Source of the DNA: RGIG5057 sp036653755
Lineage (GTDB): Bacteria; Bacillota; Clostridia; TANB77; CAG-465
Direction: 5' to 3'
Length of the DNA stretch: 31,773 nt
Assembly (NCBI GenBank): GCA_036653755.1
Contig: JAVVTJ010000008.1
Location: forward strand, 1 to 31,773
Shown here one piece after another: positions 1 through 7,174 of the stretch. Made by a program: the position numbers and the translations under genes. Position 1 is the stretch's first letter. Each line of letters opens with the position of its first letter. Under the pieces are notes generated by a model. It was not told where the DNA came from. It saw only the letters and a list, made by a program, of their open reading frames with translations, and did not search any database.

Positions 1-99
1 ACTTTTGGTAGCTCTTTTTTACTTTCATTTTTTCATAATCTATTTTACACTACCCTACAATTATATATTTTATATGTGATAGATTTGTGTTATATATAT

Positions 100-138
100 A
101 AAAAGTTATAACAAATTACAAATTTGCTATAACTTTTT
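100..138 (-). terminator. Rho-independent terminator of the CDF transporter gene
   Basis: An inverted repeat pairs AAAAAGTTATA with TATAACTTTTT (outer arms) and CAAATT with AATTTG (inner arms), with one A/C mismatch and a 3-nt loop. It starts directly after the stop codon of the leftward gene. The flanking A and T runs mean it could work in both directions. Confidence 0.8.
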
Positions 139-139
139 T

Positions 140-1007
140 TTATGCATTTACATGAATTATAGCATCTACAATTTTATCAATTGTGCATACCTTTTGTTTT
201 ATATCTTCTGCAATATTATGTGCCTCTTCCAAGGTTATATTTTTTTCTACTGATATTTCTAAAAGTAGTATATAATTAACTCCAACTGGTCTAGATTTTA
301 TACTATCAATTATGCATTTATTTTCTTCATTTATAACCGATATAACTTTACTTTTTAAATTATCATTAATATCAGTATCAATTAGAACATCATAAGCTGA
401 TAAAAATAACTTAATTGCTATATATGCAATCCATATAGATATTAAAATACCAACTAAACCATCGATAAAATTAAATCCAAATTTAGCTGCTATAATACCA
501 AATAAAGTTGCTAAACTTAAAAATATATCATTTCTATGATCTTCTGATGCTGCTGTAATTAATAAATTTTCATACTGTTTTCCTATTTTTGTTGTATATA
601 TGTATAATACTAATTTAATAATTATTGTAGCTATACACACAATTACCAAATAAAATGAAAATATAATCTCACTTTTTTGGATAATTGATGTTATAGCATC
701 TTGCAATATTTTAAAACTTAATCCAATCATGCAGATACTTATAATCAAAGAAAAAACATATTCTACTTTTCCATGACCATATGGATGTTCTTTATCTTCT
801 GGTTTACTAGCAAGTTTATTTCCTATATATGTCATAAAAGAAGTAAATATATCAGTTCCACTATTTATTGCATCTGCAAATAGTCCCTGACTTTTACTTA
901 AAACAGCTACTATTATTTTTATTATAAATAAAAATAAATTAGCTATTATTCCTAAAATACTAACTTTTTTTGTATTAGCATATCTATTTCCGAATATCCA
1001 TATTCAT
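140..1007 (-). CDS. Cation diffusion facilitator (CDF) family transporter, 5' end out of frame
   Basis: This is a membrane exporter of divalent metal ions (Zn, Fe or Mn; the substrate cannot be fixed from sequence), normally a proton antiporter in the cytoplasmic membrane. The conserved KPEDKEHPYGHGKVEY segment after the second helix is typical of the family. A metal-site motif NSGTD sits in helix 2 and HRNDI (HxxxD) in helix 5, and a short cytoplasmic C-terminal domain follows. The ATG at 835 is internal: the reading frame continues upstream through helices 1 and 2 (VSILGIIANLFLF, then FADAINSGTDIF) to an in-frame TGA at 1004-1006. No ATG, GTG or TTG occurs in that frame upstream of 835. Two out-of-frame ATGs could be the real start with one indel: 1007 or 1001 (after GAAAAGAG), or 981 (if the 7-A run were 8). 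The family call is firm; the start is unresolved. The gene has its own promoter and terminator. Confidence 0.82.
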
Positions 1008-1029
1008 TACTCTTTTCTAATTTTAATAT

Positions 1030-1058
1030 ATTTTATCATAAATTATTATTAATCTCAA
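1030..1058 (-). promoter_or_regulatory. Predicted sigma-A promoter for the CDF gene
   Basis: On the minus strand, TTGAGA (1053-1058) lies 17 nt from TAAAAT (1030-1035). Transcription would start near 1023, just upstream of the GAAAAGAG ribosome binding site. The background is very AT-rich, so confidence is moderate. Confidence 0.5.
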
Positions 1059-1078
1059 TAATATATATATCATATGTT

Positions 1079-1110
1079 AAAAAATAGACTAATTAATTAG
1101 TCTATTTTTT
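1079..1110 (-). terminator. Terminator of the tyrosine recombinase gene
   Basis: A perfect palindrome pairs TAGACTAATT with AATTAGTCTA and is flanked by A and T runs. It lies 3 bp past the recombinase stop codon and separates that gene from the CDF promoter. It could act in both directions. Confidence 0.8.
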
Positions 1111-1113
1111 TGA

Positions 1114-1965
1114 TTATAACTCTCTTTTATCTTCTAAAAAACTATTATACATCATTGTTGTTGCAATATCGGTATGTCCAAGTATTTCTTGTAATTTCTT
1201 CATTTCAATTCCATCTCTTAATTGATGTACTGCAAATGAATGTCTTATTGTATGCGGTGTCAAATCTTTTGTTATCTCTGCTCCATCCTTATACTGTTTA
1301 AGAATTTTCCAAAATCCTTGTCTTGTTAATTTTTTACCATTAGCATTTAAAAATAACGTATCATCTGTATCTGGTTTTGAAAGTAAAGGTCTCATATTTA
1401 AAACGTAATTAGTTAAATATTTAATTGTTGAATTATTTAATTTAACTATTCTTGCTATTTTATTTTTACTAATCTTTATTGTTCCATTAGCAAAATTTAC
1501 ATCGCTTAATTTTAATGATATAAGTTCTGTTACTCTCATTCCTGTACAATACAATGTATTAAGCATTGTCTCGTCTCTTTGACCTTTTAAATCGTTATCT
1601 ATGGGTTGTTTTAATAATTTTTCAATCTCTGCTTTTGTTAATATGCTTGGTTCTTTTTTATCTACTTTATACGTTTCTACGTTAACTGCTATATTTTCTT
1701 CTGCTAGATTTTTACTCATTAAATATTTATAATATGCTTTTATCGAAGCTGATACACGAGATATTGTTGCATTTGATTTATTTTCTTTTGTTAAAGAATC
1801 TAAATATTCTTGCATATCTTCTTTTGATAAATTGAATACTTTTTTATTTTGTTTTTCAAAATATGCTTCAAATTTTATTACATCACGTTCATAAGATGCA
1901 ATAGTATTTTTTGCAGCATGCTTTGATTCTAAATAACTTATAAATTCATCTATTATAACTCTCAT
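1114..1965 (-). CDS. Tyrosine recombinase, XerC/XerD family
   Basis: This 283-residue site-specific DNA recombinase has the two-domain Xer layout. The N-terminal SAM-like DNA-binding domain covers about residues 1-90 (FISYLESKHAAKNTIASYER). The catalytic domain follows, with Arg144 (CTGMRVTELISL), a beta-hairpin Lys near 169, His238 and Arg241 (PHTIRHSFAVHQL), His264 (ILGHTDIATT) and the nucleophile Tyr273. All key residues are present, so it should be active. GGAGG lies upstream of the ATG, and a strong promoter and a terminator show it is a single-gene unit. Length fits XerC/XerD (about 295-305) or slightly short. It could be the chromosome dimer resolvase or a phage-type integrase; the nearby repeat-bounded islet makes the second worth considering. 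I cannot tell XerC from XerD, so I give no symbol. Confidence 0.88.
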   Translation of the reverse strand: MRVIIDEFISYLESKHAAKNTIASYERDVIKFEAYFEKQNKKVFNLSKEDMQEYLDSLTKENKSNATISRVSASIKAYYKYLMSKNLAEENIAVNVETYKVDKKEPSILTKAEIEKLLKQPIDNDLKGQRDETMLNTLYCTGMRVTELISLKLSDVNFANGTIKISKNKIARIVKLNNSTIKYLTNYVLNMRPLLSKPDTDDTLFLNANGKKLTRQGFWKILKQYKDGAEITKDLTPHTIRHSFAVHQLRDGIEMKKLQEILGHTDIATTMMYNSFLEDKREL

Positions 1966-1992
1966 TGCTACTGTCCTCCATTGACTGTATAT

Positions 1993-2021
1993 ATTATATA
2001 CTATATTAAGGCAATTTGCAA
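1993..2021 (-). promoter_or_regulatory. Predicted promoter of the recombinase gene
   Basis: On the minus strand TTGCAA (2016-2021) is 17 nt from a consensus TATAAT (1993-1998), about 30 nt upstream of the start codon. This fits a sigma-A promoter with a very short leader. Confidence 0.72.
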
Positions 2022-2320
2022 CTTTTTTGTATAATTTTACTAAAAGTTATGTAAATTGTTTCAAAACATACTCTTATCCACCCCTATTTTTTCAATAAAA
2101 AAGATCCTATAAGTTTTTCTTATAAATTCCATTTATCAAGTTATCCAATTTTATATTTTTTACTAATTTATTAAAACGAAAATTTAATTTTTAATTTAAT
2201 ATTTTTTTAAAATGTACAAAATAAATATGGTACGTACTTTTTAGGCATATTATAAAAGGCTAGAATGCAGTAAATTAGCGTGTTGTAGCCTTTTTACCCT
2301 CAAAAAACTGTCAAACTCCC
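2022..2320 (+). other. Gene-free spacer between the recombinase and the islet
   Basis: I see no supported gene here. It holds a hairpin (2254-2294), a weak TATAAG/CTTATA inverted repeat near 2109-2127 and AT-rich filler. If the islet is an insertion, this spacer originally followed the spoIIID 3' region directly. Confidence 0.5.
2254..2294. terminator. Terminator-like hairpin AAAAGGCTA/TAGCCTTTT
   Basis: A 9-bp perfect stem encloses a 23-nt loop. T runs follow on both strands, so it could stop transcripts in either direction. The long loop is unusual; a small structured RNA is an alternative. No gene ends right beside it: the fic remnant stops about 130 bp away. Confidence 0.45.
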
Positions 2321-2411
2321 AATATATTAACTAAAACAGATACTATAATATAAATTATATTATCTGTTTATCATAATTAATTCTAGTTTACACACTTTAT
2401 TCGATATTCTC
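2321..2411 (+). repeat. 91-bp direct repeat, copy 1 (distal to spoIIID)
   Basis: It is identical to 3326-3416 except at 2360 (T here, G at 3365). The repeat contains a palindrome centred near 2351; the single mismatch breaks its symmetry in this copy. It lies just beyond the 3' end of the fic remnant. The two copies bound a 1,005-bp unit. Confidence 0.95.
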
Positions 2412-2425
2412 CAATTAATCTTTAA

Positions 2426-2994
2426 TTAATCTTTCTCTAAACATTTCATAATAATACTTTCTAAATCCGTAGTATCTATTACTGATTTTATACTTGCTAA
2501 AAGTATATTATTTGGTTCTTCATTAAACCATTTAAGCTCATAATCTAAACTATTTGCTAAATTTTCTATATACTTTCTAATAGTTCTTCCGATTACCGTT
2601 CTCTAAATGGATGTAATACATTAAATTCAGACATATAATATGCTAATCTTTTAGATAAACTACTTTTATCTAAATTTTTTAAATAGTTTTCATTTTTTAA
2701 TTCTTTAATAAGTCTATTAATATTTTCTTCTATGTACTCGTATTCAGCAAATTTAAAACTATCTTTTGCTATATTTTCTCTTCTATATTCTCCAGCAAAA
2801 TAATATATATCTTCAAAAAGTATTTTATGAAGTTTCTGTATATCTAGTATTTTATGTATGCCTTCATCTAATAATTTAGTTGATACAATATCTCTTTCTA
2901 TTTTATCTAATAAATCTTTATCTTTTATATTTAACTTGTTAATTAAAATGTCGCTATTATCATAGCAATATATAGAATTTCTGCTTTCATACAT
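2426..2994 (-). pseudogene. Fic-domain toxin, disrupted in the catalytic motif
   Basis: Fic enzymes transfer AMP or related groups from nucleotides to target proteins. The intact part reads 133 residues from 2994 to the TAA at 2593 and has Fic features: LHKILFEDIYYFAGEYRREN and then FNVLHPFRE. The family motif HPFxEGNGR is destroyed because two extra bases (plus-strand G at 2591 and at 2598) turn EGNGR into ER-stop. Removing both restores HPFREGNGRTIRKYIE and a frame to a TAA at 2426-2428, giving about 188 residues, a normal small Fic length. AAGGTGG precedes its ATG and the antitoxin stop codon is 2 nt upstream, so translation was coupled. It could be a real pseudogene or, less likely, two sequencing errors seven bases apart. 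Confidence 0.82.
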
Positions 2995-2996
2995 AT

Positions 2997-3161
2997 CTAT
3001 ACCACCTTATACTTTTTTATTATATTTTTAATTGCATTTTCTATTGTTAATTTTTTATCTAATATATTTTTCATTACTTCTATTTGCTGCTCTTCTAATA
3101 TCATACCTTCTATTTCCATATTAGTTTTAATATTTTCTATTTTTTTTTCTTTATCAGACAT
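2997..3161 (-). CDS. Small VbhA-like antitoxin of the Fic toxin
   Basis: This is a 54-residue predicted helical protein starting MSDKEKKIENIKTNMEIEGM. It has an excellent GGAGGT site 5 nt before the ATG and its own promoter. Its position (two bases upstream of the fic reading frame) and pattern match the VbhA-type antitoxins of class I Fic modules: an inhibitory helix with NMEIEG followed by a helical tail (ILDKKLTIENAIKNIIKKY). The known inhibitory motif is (S/T)xxxE(G/N); here the first position is Asn, with Thr one residue before it. That variation, or the loss of the toxin, may mean relaxed constraint. It would bind the Fic domain and block ATP positioning. The function comes from context and pattern, not from a database match. 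Confidence 0.72.
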   Translation of the reverse strand: MSDKEKKIENIKTNMEIEGMILEEQQIEVMKNILDKKLTIENAIKNIIKKYKVV

Positions 3162-3186
3162 ATATTACCTCCAAAACTATACATAT

Positions 3187-3215
3187 ATTGTACCACAATT
3201 TATATTGAAATACAA
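3187..3215 (-). promoter_or_regulatory. Predicted promoter of the antitoxin-fic operon
   Basis: On the minus strand TTGTAT (3210-3215) is 17 nt from TACAAT (3187-3192), about 25 nt upstream of the antitoxin start. A perfect 8-bp inverted repeat, AAGTTTTA/TAAAACTT (3247-3267), lies further upstream and could be a regulator site, but this is speculative. Confidence 0.6.
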
Positions 3216-3325
3216 GCAAACCACACTTGATTTAAAGCAATGGTATAAGTTTTACCGACTAAAACTTTTCAAGTTAAAATAATAAAATTTTAAATTTGCA
3301 TTGATAATTTTGTAAAAGCAGAAAT

Positions 3326-3416
3326 AATATATTAACTAAAACAGATACTATAATATAAATTATAGTATCTGTTTATCATAATTAATTCTAGTTTACACAC
3401 TTTATTCGATATTCTC
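3326..3416 (+). repeat. 91-bp direct repeat, copy 2 (spoIIID side)
   Basis: This copy begins five bases past the spoIIID stop codon and is 90/91 identical to 2321-2411. Its perfect palindrome suggests it is the ancestral copy: a natural spoIIID downstream region that was duplicated when the toxin-antitoxin segment arrived. Confidence 0.95.
3339..3374 (-). terminator. 16-bp perfect hairpin after spoIIID; terminator or Xer-like site
   Basis: The arms AAACAGATACTATAAT and ATTATAGTATCTGTTT are perfectly complementary around a 4-nt loop, followed on the minus strand by only four T. It can serve as the spoIIID terminator. Its core (3343-3370) also has an 11-6-11 layout, the geometry of a Xer/dif recombination site. 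The sequence does not decide between the two. Confidence 0.55.
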
Positions 3417-3421
3417 TTTTT

Positions 3422-3703
3422 TTAAATAACTTGTTTAACGTTATTTATATGTTTATCTAAATATTTAAGTTTTGTTGCCATTCCTCCTCTTATATGTCTT
3501 TCATTTTTATTTATTTCTAATATTTTTTTTGCTTCATAAGCAAGTGACGGATTAAATTTTTCTAACCTTTCAGCTATATCTTTATGTACAGTTGATTTAC
3601 TTACATTAAACTTTTTTGCTGTAACTCTTACAGTACTTCCTGTTTCTATTATATATATTGCTAGTAACTTTGCTCTTTCATCTATATCACTTGTATTAAT
3701 CAT
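3422..3703 (-). CDS. spoIIID: Sporulation transcription factor SpoIIID
   Basis: A 93-residue mother-cell DNA-binding regulator that works with sigma-E during sporulation, both activating and repressing genes. The helix-turn-helix VRVTAKKFNVSKSTVHKDI, the ERLEKFNPSLAYEAKKIL segment and the C-terminal RHIRGGMATKLKY basic region match the family throughout, and the length equals that of the Bacillus protein. I chose the ATG at 3701-3703, 8 nt after GGAGG; an upstream TTG at 3718 overlaps the ribosome binding site, and the ATG at 3707-3709 is too close to it. It lies downstream of spoIIQ and spoIID on the same strand, the arrangement I recall from Clostridioides. Confidence 0.96.
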   Translation of the reverse strand: MINTSDIDERAKLLAIYIIETGSTVRVTAKKFNVSKSTVHKDIAERLEKFNPSLAYEAKKILEINKNERHIRGGMATKLKYLDKHINNVKQVI

Positions 3704-3783
3704 ATACATTACCTCCAATTATATTATATATATGCATTGGGACAAGGTTTATTCTAAAATATACTAATATTTACTATTTATAT

Positions 3784-4662
3784 TTAAAATTTTATTTTAT
3801 TTGCTGGATCTATAACTTTATTATTGAACATAAGCATAAAATGAATATGTGGTTTATCTTTTATTTCTCCTATTGCAGTATTTCCAATACTACCTATAAT
3901 TGCTGATTTTTTAACTACTTGCTTTACTTTTACATTTGTATTTTCACTTAAATTAGAATATATACTTTTATATCCTTGTCCATGATCTAATATAACTGTT
4001 GTACCTAAGAAAGAATCTGAATATACTTTATCAACAATTCCTTTTTCTATTGCTTTTACACTAGAACCTATTTCACCTGATATATCAATTCCATCGTGCG
4101 TTTTATATGATTCTAATGTATTTGAATATATAACTTCATTAATTGAATATCTTTTTAAAATTTCTCCTTTTATTGGTACTGTAAAAGAAAGTGGTGTTAT
4201 TTTTTTTGTTTCTATTGTACCTAATTTTTTATTTTCTTTTTTAATATTTACTTTTTCTGTTTCTTTTTTTGTTTCTATAACTCTTGTATCATTATTATTT
4301 GTGTTATTATTTTGATACTTATTTTCTAGTATACTACTTTCATTATTACTAAATACAGTATATGTTTCATCGTTTAAACTTACATATGTTTTTATATTTG
4401 TATATATACTTATACCTGCTAACGTTATCATTAATATGAATAACAAATAATAGCTTTTTTTAATATTTAATTTATTTTTAAATATTTTAATAATTTTTTC
4501 AAAATTATTTTCATCCTTTATAATTTTTCTTCTTTTTATAGTTATTTCATTGATATTAAGTTTTTCTTTATCCACATGATTCAATATTCTTCTTTTATTT
4601 TCTTGAACTTTATCTTTATTTTTATTTATATTTTCAAATATATTGTTTATTTTTACTTTCAT
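3784..4662 (-). CDS. spoIIQ: SpoIIQ-like M23 family peptidase, membrane anchored
   Basis: A forespore membrane protein whose extracellular LytM/M23 domain would face the engulfing mother cell, where SpoIIQ pairs with SpoIIIAH. It has a basic cytoplasmic N-terminus of about 68 residues, one membrane helix (about 71-90, YYLLFILMITLAGISIY), a Ser/Asn/Lys-rich linker and an M23 domain from about residue 165. The zinc-site residues are present: His189-xxx-Asp193 (THDGID) and His272-x-His274 (HIHF). GAGGG precedes the ATG. Placement between spoIID and spoIIID supports SpoIIQ over a general endopeptidase. The long N-terminal cytoplasmic extension is noteworthy compared with the short one of the Bacillus protein. 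Confidence 0.85.
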   Translation of the reverse strand: MKVKINNIFENINKNKDKVQENKRRILNHVDKEKLNINEITIKRRKIIKDENNFEKIIKIFKNKLNIKKSYYLLFILMITLAGISIYTNIKTYVSLNDETYTVFSNNESSILENKYQNNNTNNNDTRVIETKKETEKVNIKKENKKLGTIETKKITPLSFTVPIKGEILKRYSINEVIYSNTLESYKTHDGIDISGEIGSSVKAIEKGIVDKVYSDSFLGTTVILDHGQGYKSIYSNLSENTNVKVKQVVKKSAIIGSIGNTAIGEIKDKPHIHFMLMFNNKVIDPANKIKF

Positions 4663-4719
4663 TTTTATCCCTCTTCTTTTGTTTAATTTATTATATATTT
4701 TTACAAAATTTATTTTATT

Positions 4720-5742
4720 TTAATTTGCTATTTTTATTATTTCAATACCTGTATAATAATGTTTTATTATATCTTTATAGTTGTTTCCTTTATCTGCTAA
4801 ATAATTACTACCTACTTGAGATAGCCCAACTCCATGGCCATAACCTATTACATTAAATATAACTCCATCTTCTACAACATTCATTGTAAATAACGTTGAT
4901 TTAAGTCCAAATAATGTTCTTAATTTTTCTGCTGAAATTAATTGTTTTCCAATAATTATATCTTTAATTCTTAAGCTTGTTGTGTAACTATTTATTTTTA
5001 TTTCATCCATATTTATTTGATTTATATCAAATTTTTCATTTATATTTTCTTGTATTTTTTTTTCTAAATCTTCATAACTTACTTTAACAATACTGTATCT
5101 ATTTGTATAATCATCATATTCTGTATTTTCAACACTTTTTAAATATGAAAGTTCTTCATGACCCCATATTTGACTTATATCTTCTGTTTTAATTGGACTA
5201 CTTGCATGAAAAAATGCTTTTATATATTTTCCATTATATGTTATAACTTCATTTTGAGTTGATACTACTGCTTCATTTATTTTATCCCAATAATCAATTC
5301 TTGTTTTATCATCAAATCCTCTACCTTTCCATATTTCCATTAATTTTGGCTTAATATAAAAAGCTTGACAATGTCTAAAATTATCACAAATATCTGCATT
5401 TTCTCCATCTGCATGTTCTAACATTTTTCTATATGTATAAGTTCTTGCAACTACTGCTTGTGCTTTTAATGCCTCTATATTGTACGCAGCTGGCATTTCT
5501 GAGGCGACTACTCCTCTTAAGTAGTCGTTAATATCCATTGCTATTATTTCTCCTGTTTTGGTTATTTTAACTCGTATAGTTTGATTTGCTTTATATTCAA
5601 TATTATCTTTTTCTTCTTTTTCTTCCTTTTTTAATTCGCCTATACTTGTCTCACTATTTTTAGTAGTAACAAAATTTATTATGACTAAAATTATTGATAT
5701 TATTAGTAAAAAAGAAAAGAAAAAAACAAGCCATTTTTTCAA
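4720..5742 (-). CDS. spoIID: Stage II sporulation protein D, peptidoglycan lytic transglycosylase
   Basis: SpoIID cleaves peptidoglycan glycan strands at the septum so the mother-cell membrane can engulf the forespore. This 340-residue protein has an N-terminal membrane anchor (about residues 3-25), a charged linker and the SpoIID domain. Catalytic Glu82 is in VVASEMPAAY, a cysteine pair Cys119/Cys125 (ICDNFRHCQ) matches the zinc-site cysteines I recall in the clostridial enzyme, and the C-terminal GYGHGVGLSQVGS block is diagnostic. The start codon is TTG (5740-5742), preceded by AAGGTG. The gene is followed by spoIIQ and spoIIID on the same strand. I could not identify a convincing sigma-E promoter upstream. 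Confidence 0.95.
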   Translation of the reverse strand: MKKWLVFFFSFLLIISIILVIINFVTTKNSETSIGELKKEEKEEKDNIEYKANQTIRVKITKTGEIIAMDINDYLRGVVASEMPAAYNIEALKAQAVVARTYTYRKMLEHADGENADICDNFRHCQAFYIKPKLMEIWKGRGFDDKTRIDYWDKINEAVVSTQNEVITYNGKYIKAFFHASSPIKTEDISQIWGHEELSYLKSVENTEYDDYTNRYSIVKVSYEDLEKKIQENINEKFDINQINMDEIKINSYTTSLRIKDIIIGKQLISAEKLRTLFGLKSTLFTMNVVEDGVIFNVIGYGHGVGLSQVGSNYLADKGNNYKDIIKHYYTGIEIIKIAN

Positions 5743-5820
5743 TATATATCACCTTATGATATATATATATTCATGACTTGTTTTTTTATTACACTTTTTT
5801 AAAAATATTTTACTTTTTAC

Positions 5821-7143
5821 TTAAAATTCTATAAATGAACCCATATATACTTGAGTTATTGGAATCATAACAATTATAACAAAAGCTATAAGTGCTACAC
5901 CAACTAATAAATAAGTTATATCTGGAAGCCATTTAACAAATTTAGATATTGAATCATCAATTTCCATTTTAATATATTCATTTACTTTTTCCATCATTGC
6001 TGCCAAATCTGTTTTCATACCAATTGATATCATTTCTGTTACCATTGGTTTAAACATTTTACTTTCTTCAAATGGAGTTATCCAAGATTCACCAATTAAA
6101 CTGTTTGATTTTGCTACTTCTACTAATGATAAAAAGAAATAATTGTTTGTTACATCTTTTGATACATCTAAACTTTCTTGTATTCTCATTCCATTTCTTA
6201 AATTAAGTAACATTGCTTGGAAAAATTTACTTATTGTTAAATTAGTATTTACTTTACCTATAACTGGCATCCTCATTAATAATTTATCCCAGTTATACCT
6301 ACCTCTTGGTGTATTTATATATGTTATAAATACAAGAGCTATACATACAAAAGCTGTAACAAATATATACCAATTTTGTATCATCCAATCAACTGCATCA
6401 ACTGCTGCAAGTGTAGCTGGTGGTAATCCTTGAGTTGAACCAAATGAGCTATATACAGATTTTAGTATTGGTACACCTATTATAATTGAAGCAAACAATG
6501 CTGCCATTATACCAATAAACTGTAACACTCTTGGTATAACTGCTGAACGTATTTGTTTTTTTAATTTACTTGAACTTTCAACATAATCTCTTGCATATAA
6601 CAAAGCAGTATCTAAAGTTCCTGATTCTTCTCCAACTTTTACAAAATTTACAAACATAGGTGGAAATACTTTTGGATAATTAGACATGCTTACATTTAAT
6701 CTTTCACCAGCTTCAACATCAATTAATATATTTTCTACTATATCTTTAAATGCTGGATTTTCAGTTCCATCATATAGCGATTGTAGAGCTTGAATATTAT
6801 TAAAATTAGCTTTTTTTAATATGTATAAATTATTAGCAAATGCTAATATATCTTTTGTACTAATCATTGCTAACATACGTATATCAATATTTGCCATATC
6901 TTTAAATGTCATCTTTTTAAATGGTATTTTATGTTTATCTAACTGAGGATTATACTTAGGTTTTGCTTTTCTAGATATAAATCTACTCTTATCTATATGA
7001 GCTGTTTTAAGTTTTTTTATCATAATTGGTTGTATTTTAGCTTCTTTAAGTTTTACCATTACTACATGTTTATTATTTGCAGTAATTTTACCTCTTATCA
7101 TTTTACCATCTCTTAAAATTGCTCTATATTTAAATTCTGACAA
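5821..7143 (-). CDS. pilC: Type IV pilus inner membrane platform protein PilC
   Basis: The PilC/GspF platform sits in the membrane above the motor ATPases and couples ATP hydrolysis to pilin assembly. This 440-residue protein starts with the usual short beta-rich region (FKYRAILRDGKMIRGKI), then carries two GspF domains. The first contains VKVGEESGTLDTALLYARDYVE and a hydrophobic hairpin; the second contains LTISKFFQAMLLNLRNGMRIQESL and ends in a membrane helix (ITYLLVGVALIAFVIIVMIP). The start codon is TTG (7141-7143), 8 nt after GGAGGTAG. It is the last gene of the operon, after pilB and pilT. The length is slightly above the usual 400-410 because the linker near residues 45-80 is longer and basic. 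Confidence 0.93.
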   Translation of the reverse strand: MSEFKYRAILRDGKMIRGKITANNKHVVMVKLKEAKIQPIMIKKLKTAHIDKSRFISRKAKPKYNPQLDKHKIPFKKMTFKDMANIDIRMLAMISTKDILAFANNLYILKKANFNNIQALQSLYDGTENPAFKDIVENILIDVEAGERLNVSMSNYPKVFPPMFVNFVKVGEESGTLDTALLYARDYVESSSKLKKQIRSAVIPRVLQFIGIMAALFASIIIGVPILKSVYSSFGSTQGLPPATLAAVDAVDWMIQNWYIFVTAFVCIALVFITYINTPRGRYNWDKLLMRMPVIGKVNTNLTISKFFQAMLLNLRNGMRIQESLDVSKDVTNNYFFLSLVEVAKSNSLIGESWITPFEESKMFKPMVTEMISIGMKTDLAAMMEKVNEYIKMEIDDSISKFVKWLPDITYLLVGVALIAFVIIVMIPITQVYMGSFIEF

Positions 7144-7174
7144 ATGTACTCTACCTCCTTTTGTTTATATTTTA

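Noticed and set aside
1..99. Possible start of another leftward gene (ATG at 26-28 followed by about eight open codons)
   Set aside because: Only nine codons fit before the window edge and there is no convincing ribosome binding site or promoter.
2072..2084. TTATCCACC, similar to a DnaA box
   Set aside because: A single match with no cluster, no replication genes and no AT-rich unwinding signal beyond the general background.
2254..2294. tRNA-like or small RNA gene
   Set aside because: The stem is only 9 bp with no cloverleaf arms or T-loop sequence; a terminator-like hairpin is the simpler reading.
1114..3416. Integron or phage integration module
   Set aside because: There is a single recombinase and one toxin-antitoxin pair, with no phage, conjugation or cassette-array genes, so a larger mobile element is not supported.
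5743..5820. Sigma-E type promoter for spoIID (CATGAATA or CATAAGGT as a -10)
   Set aside because: A spoIID promoter of this type is expected from knowledge of sporulation, but no -35 at the right spacing could be picked out of the TA-rich sequence.
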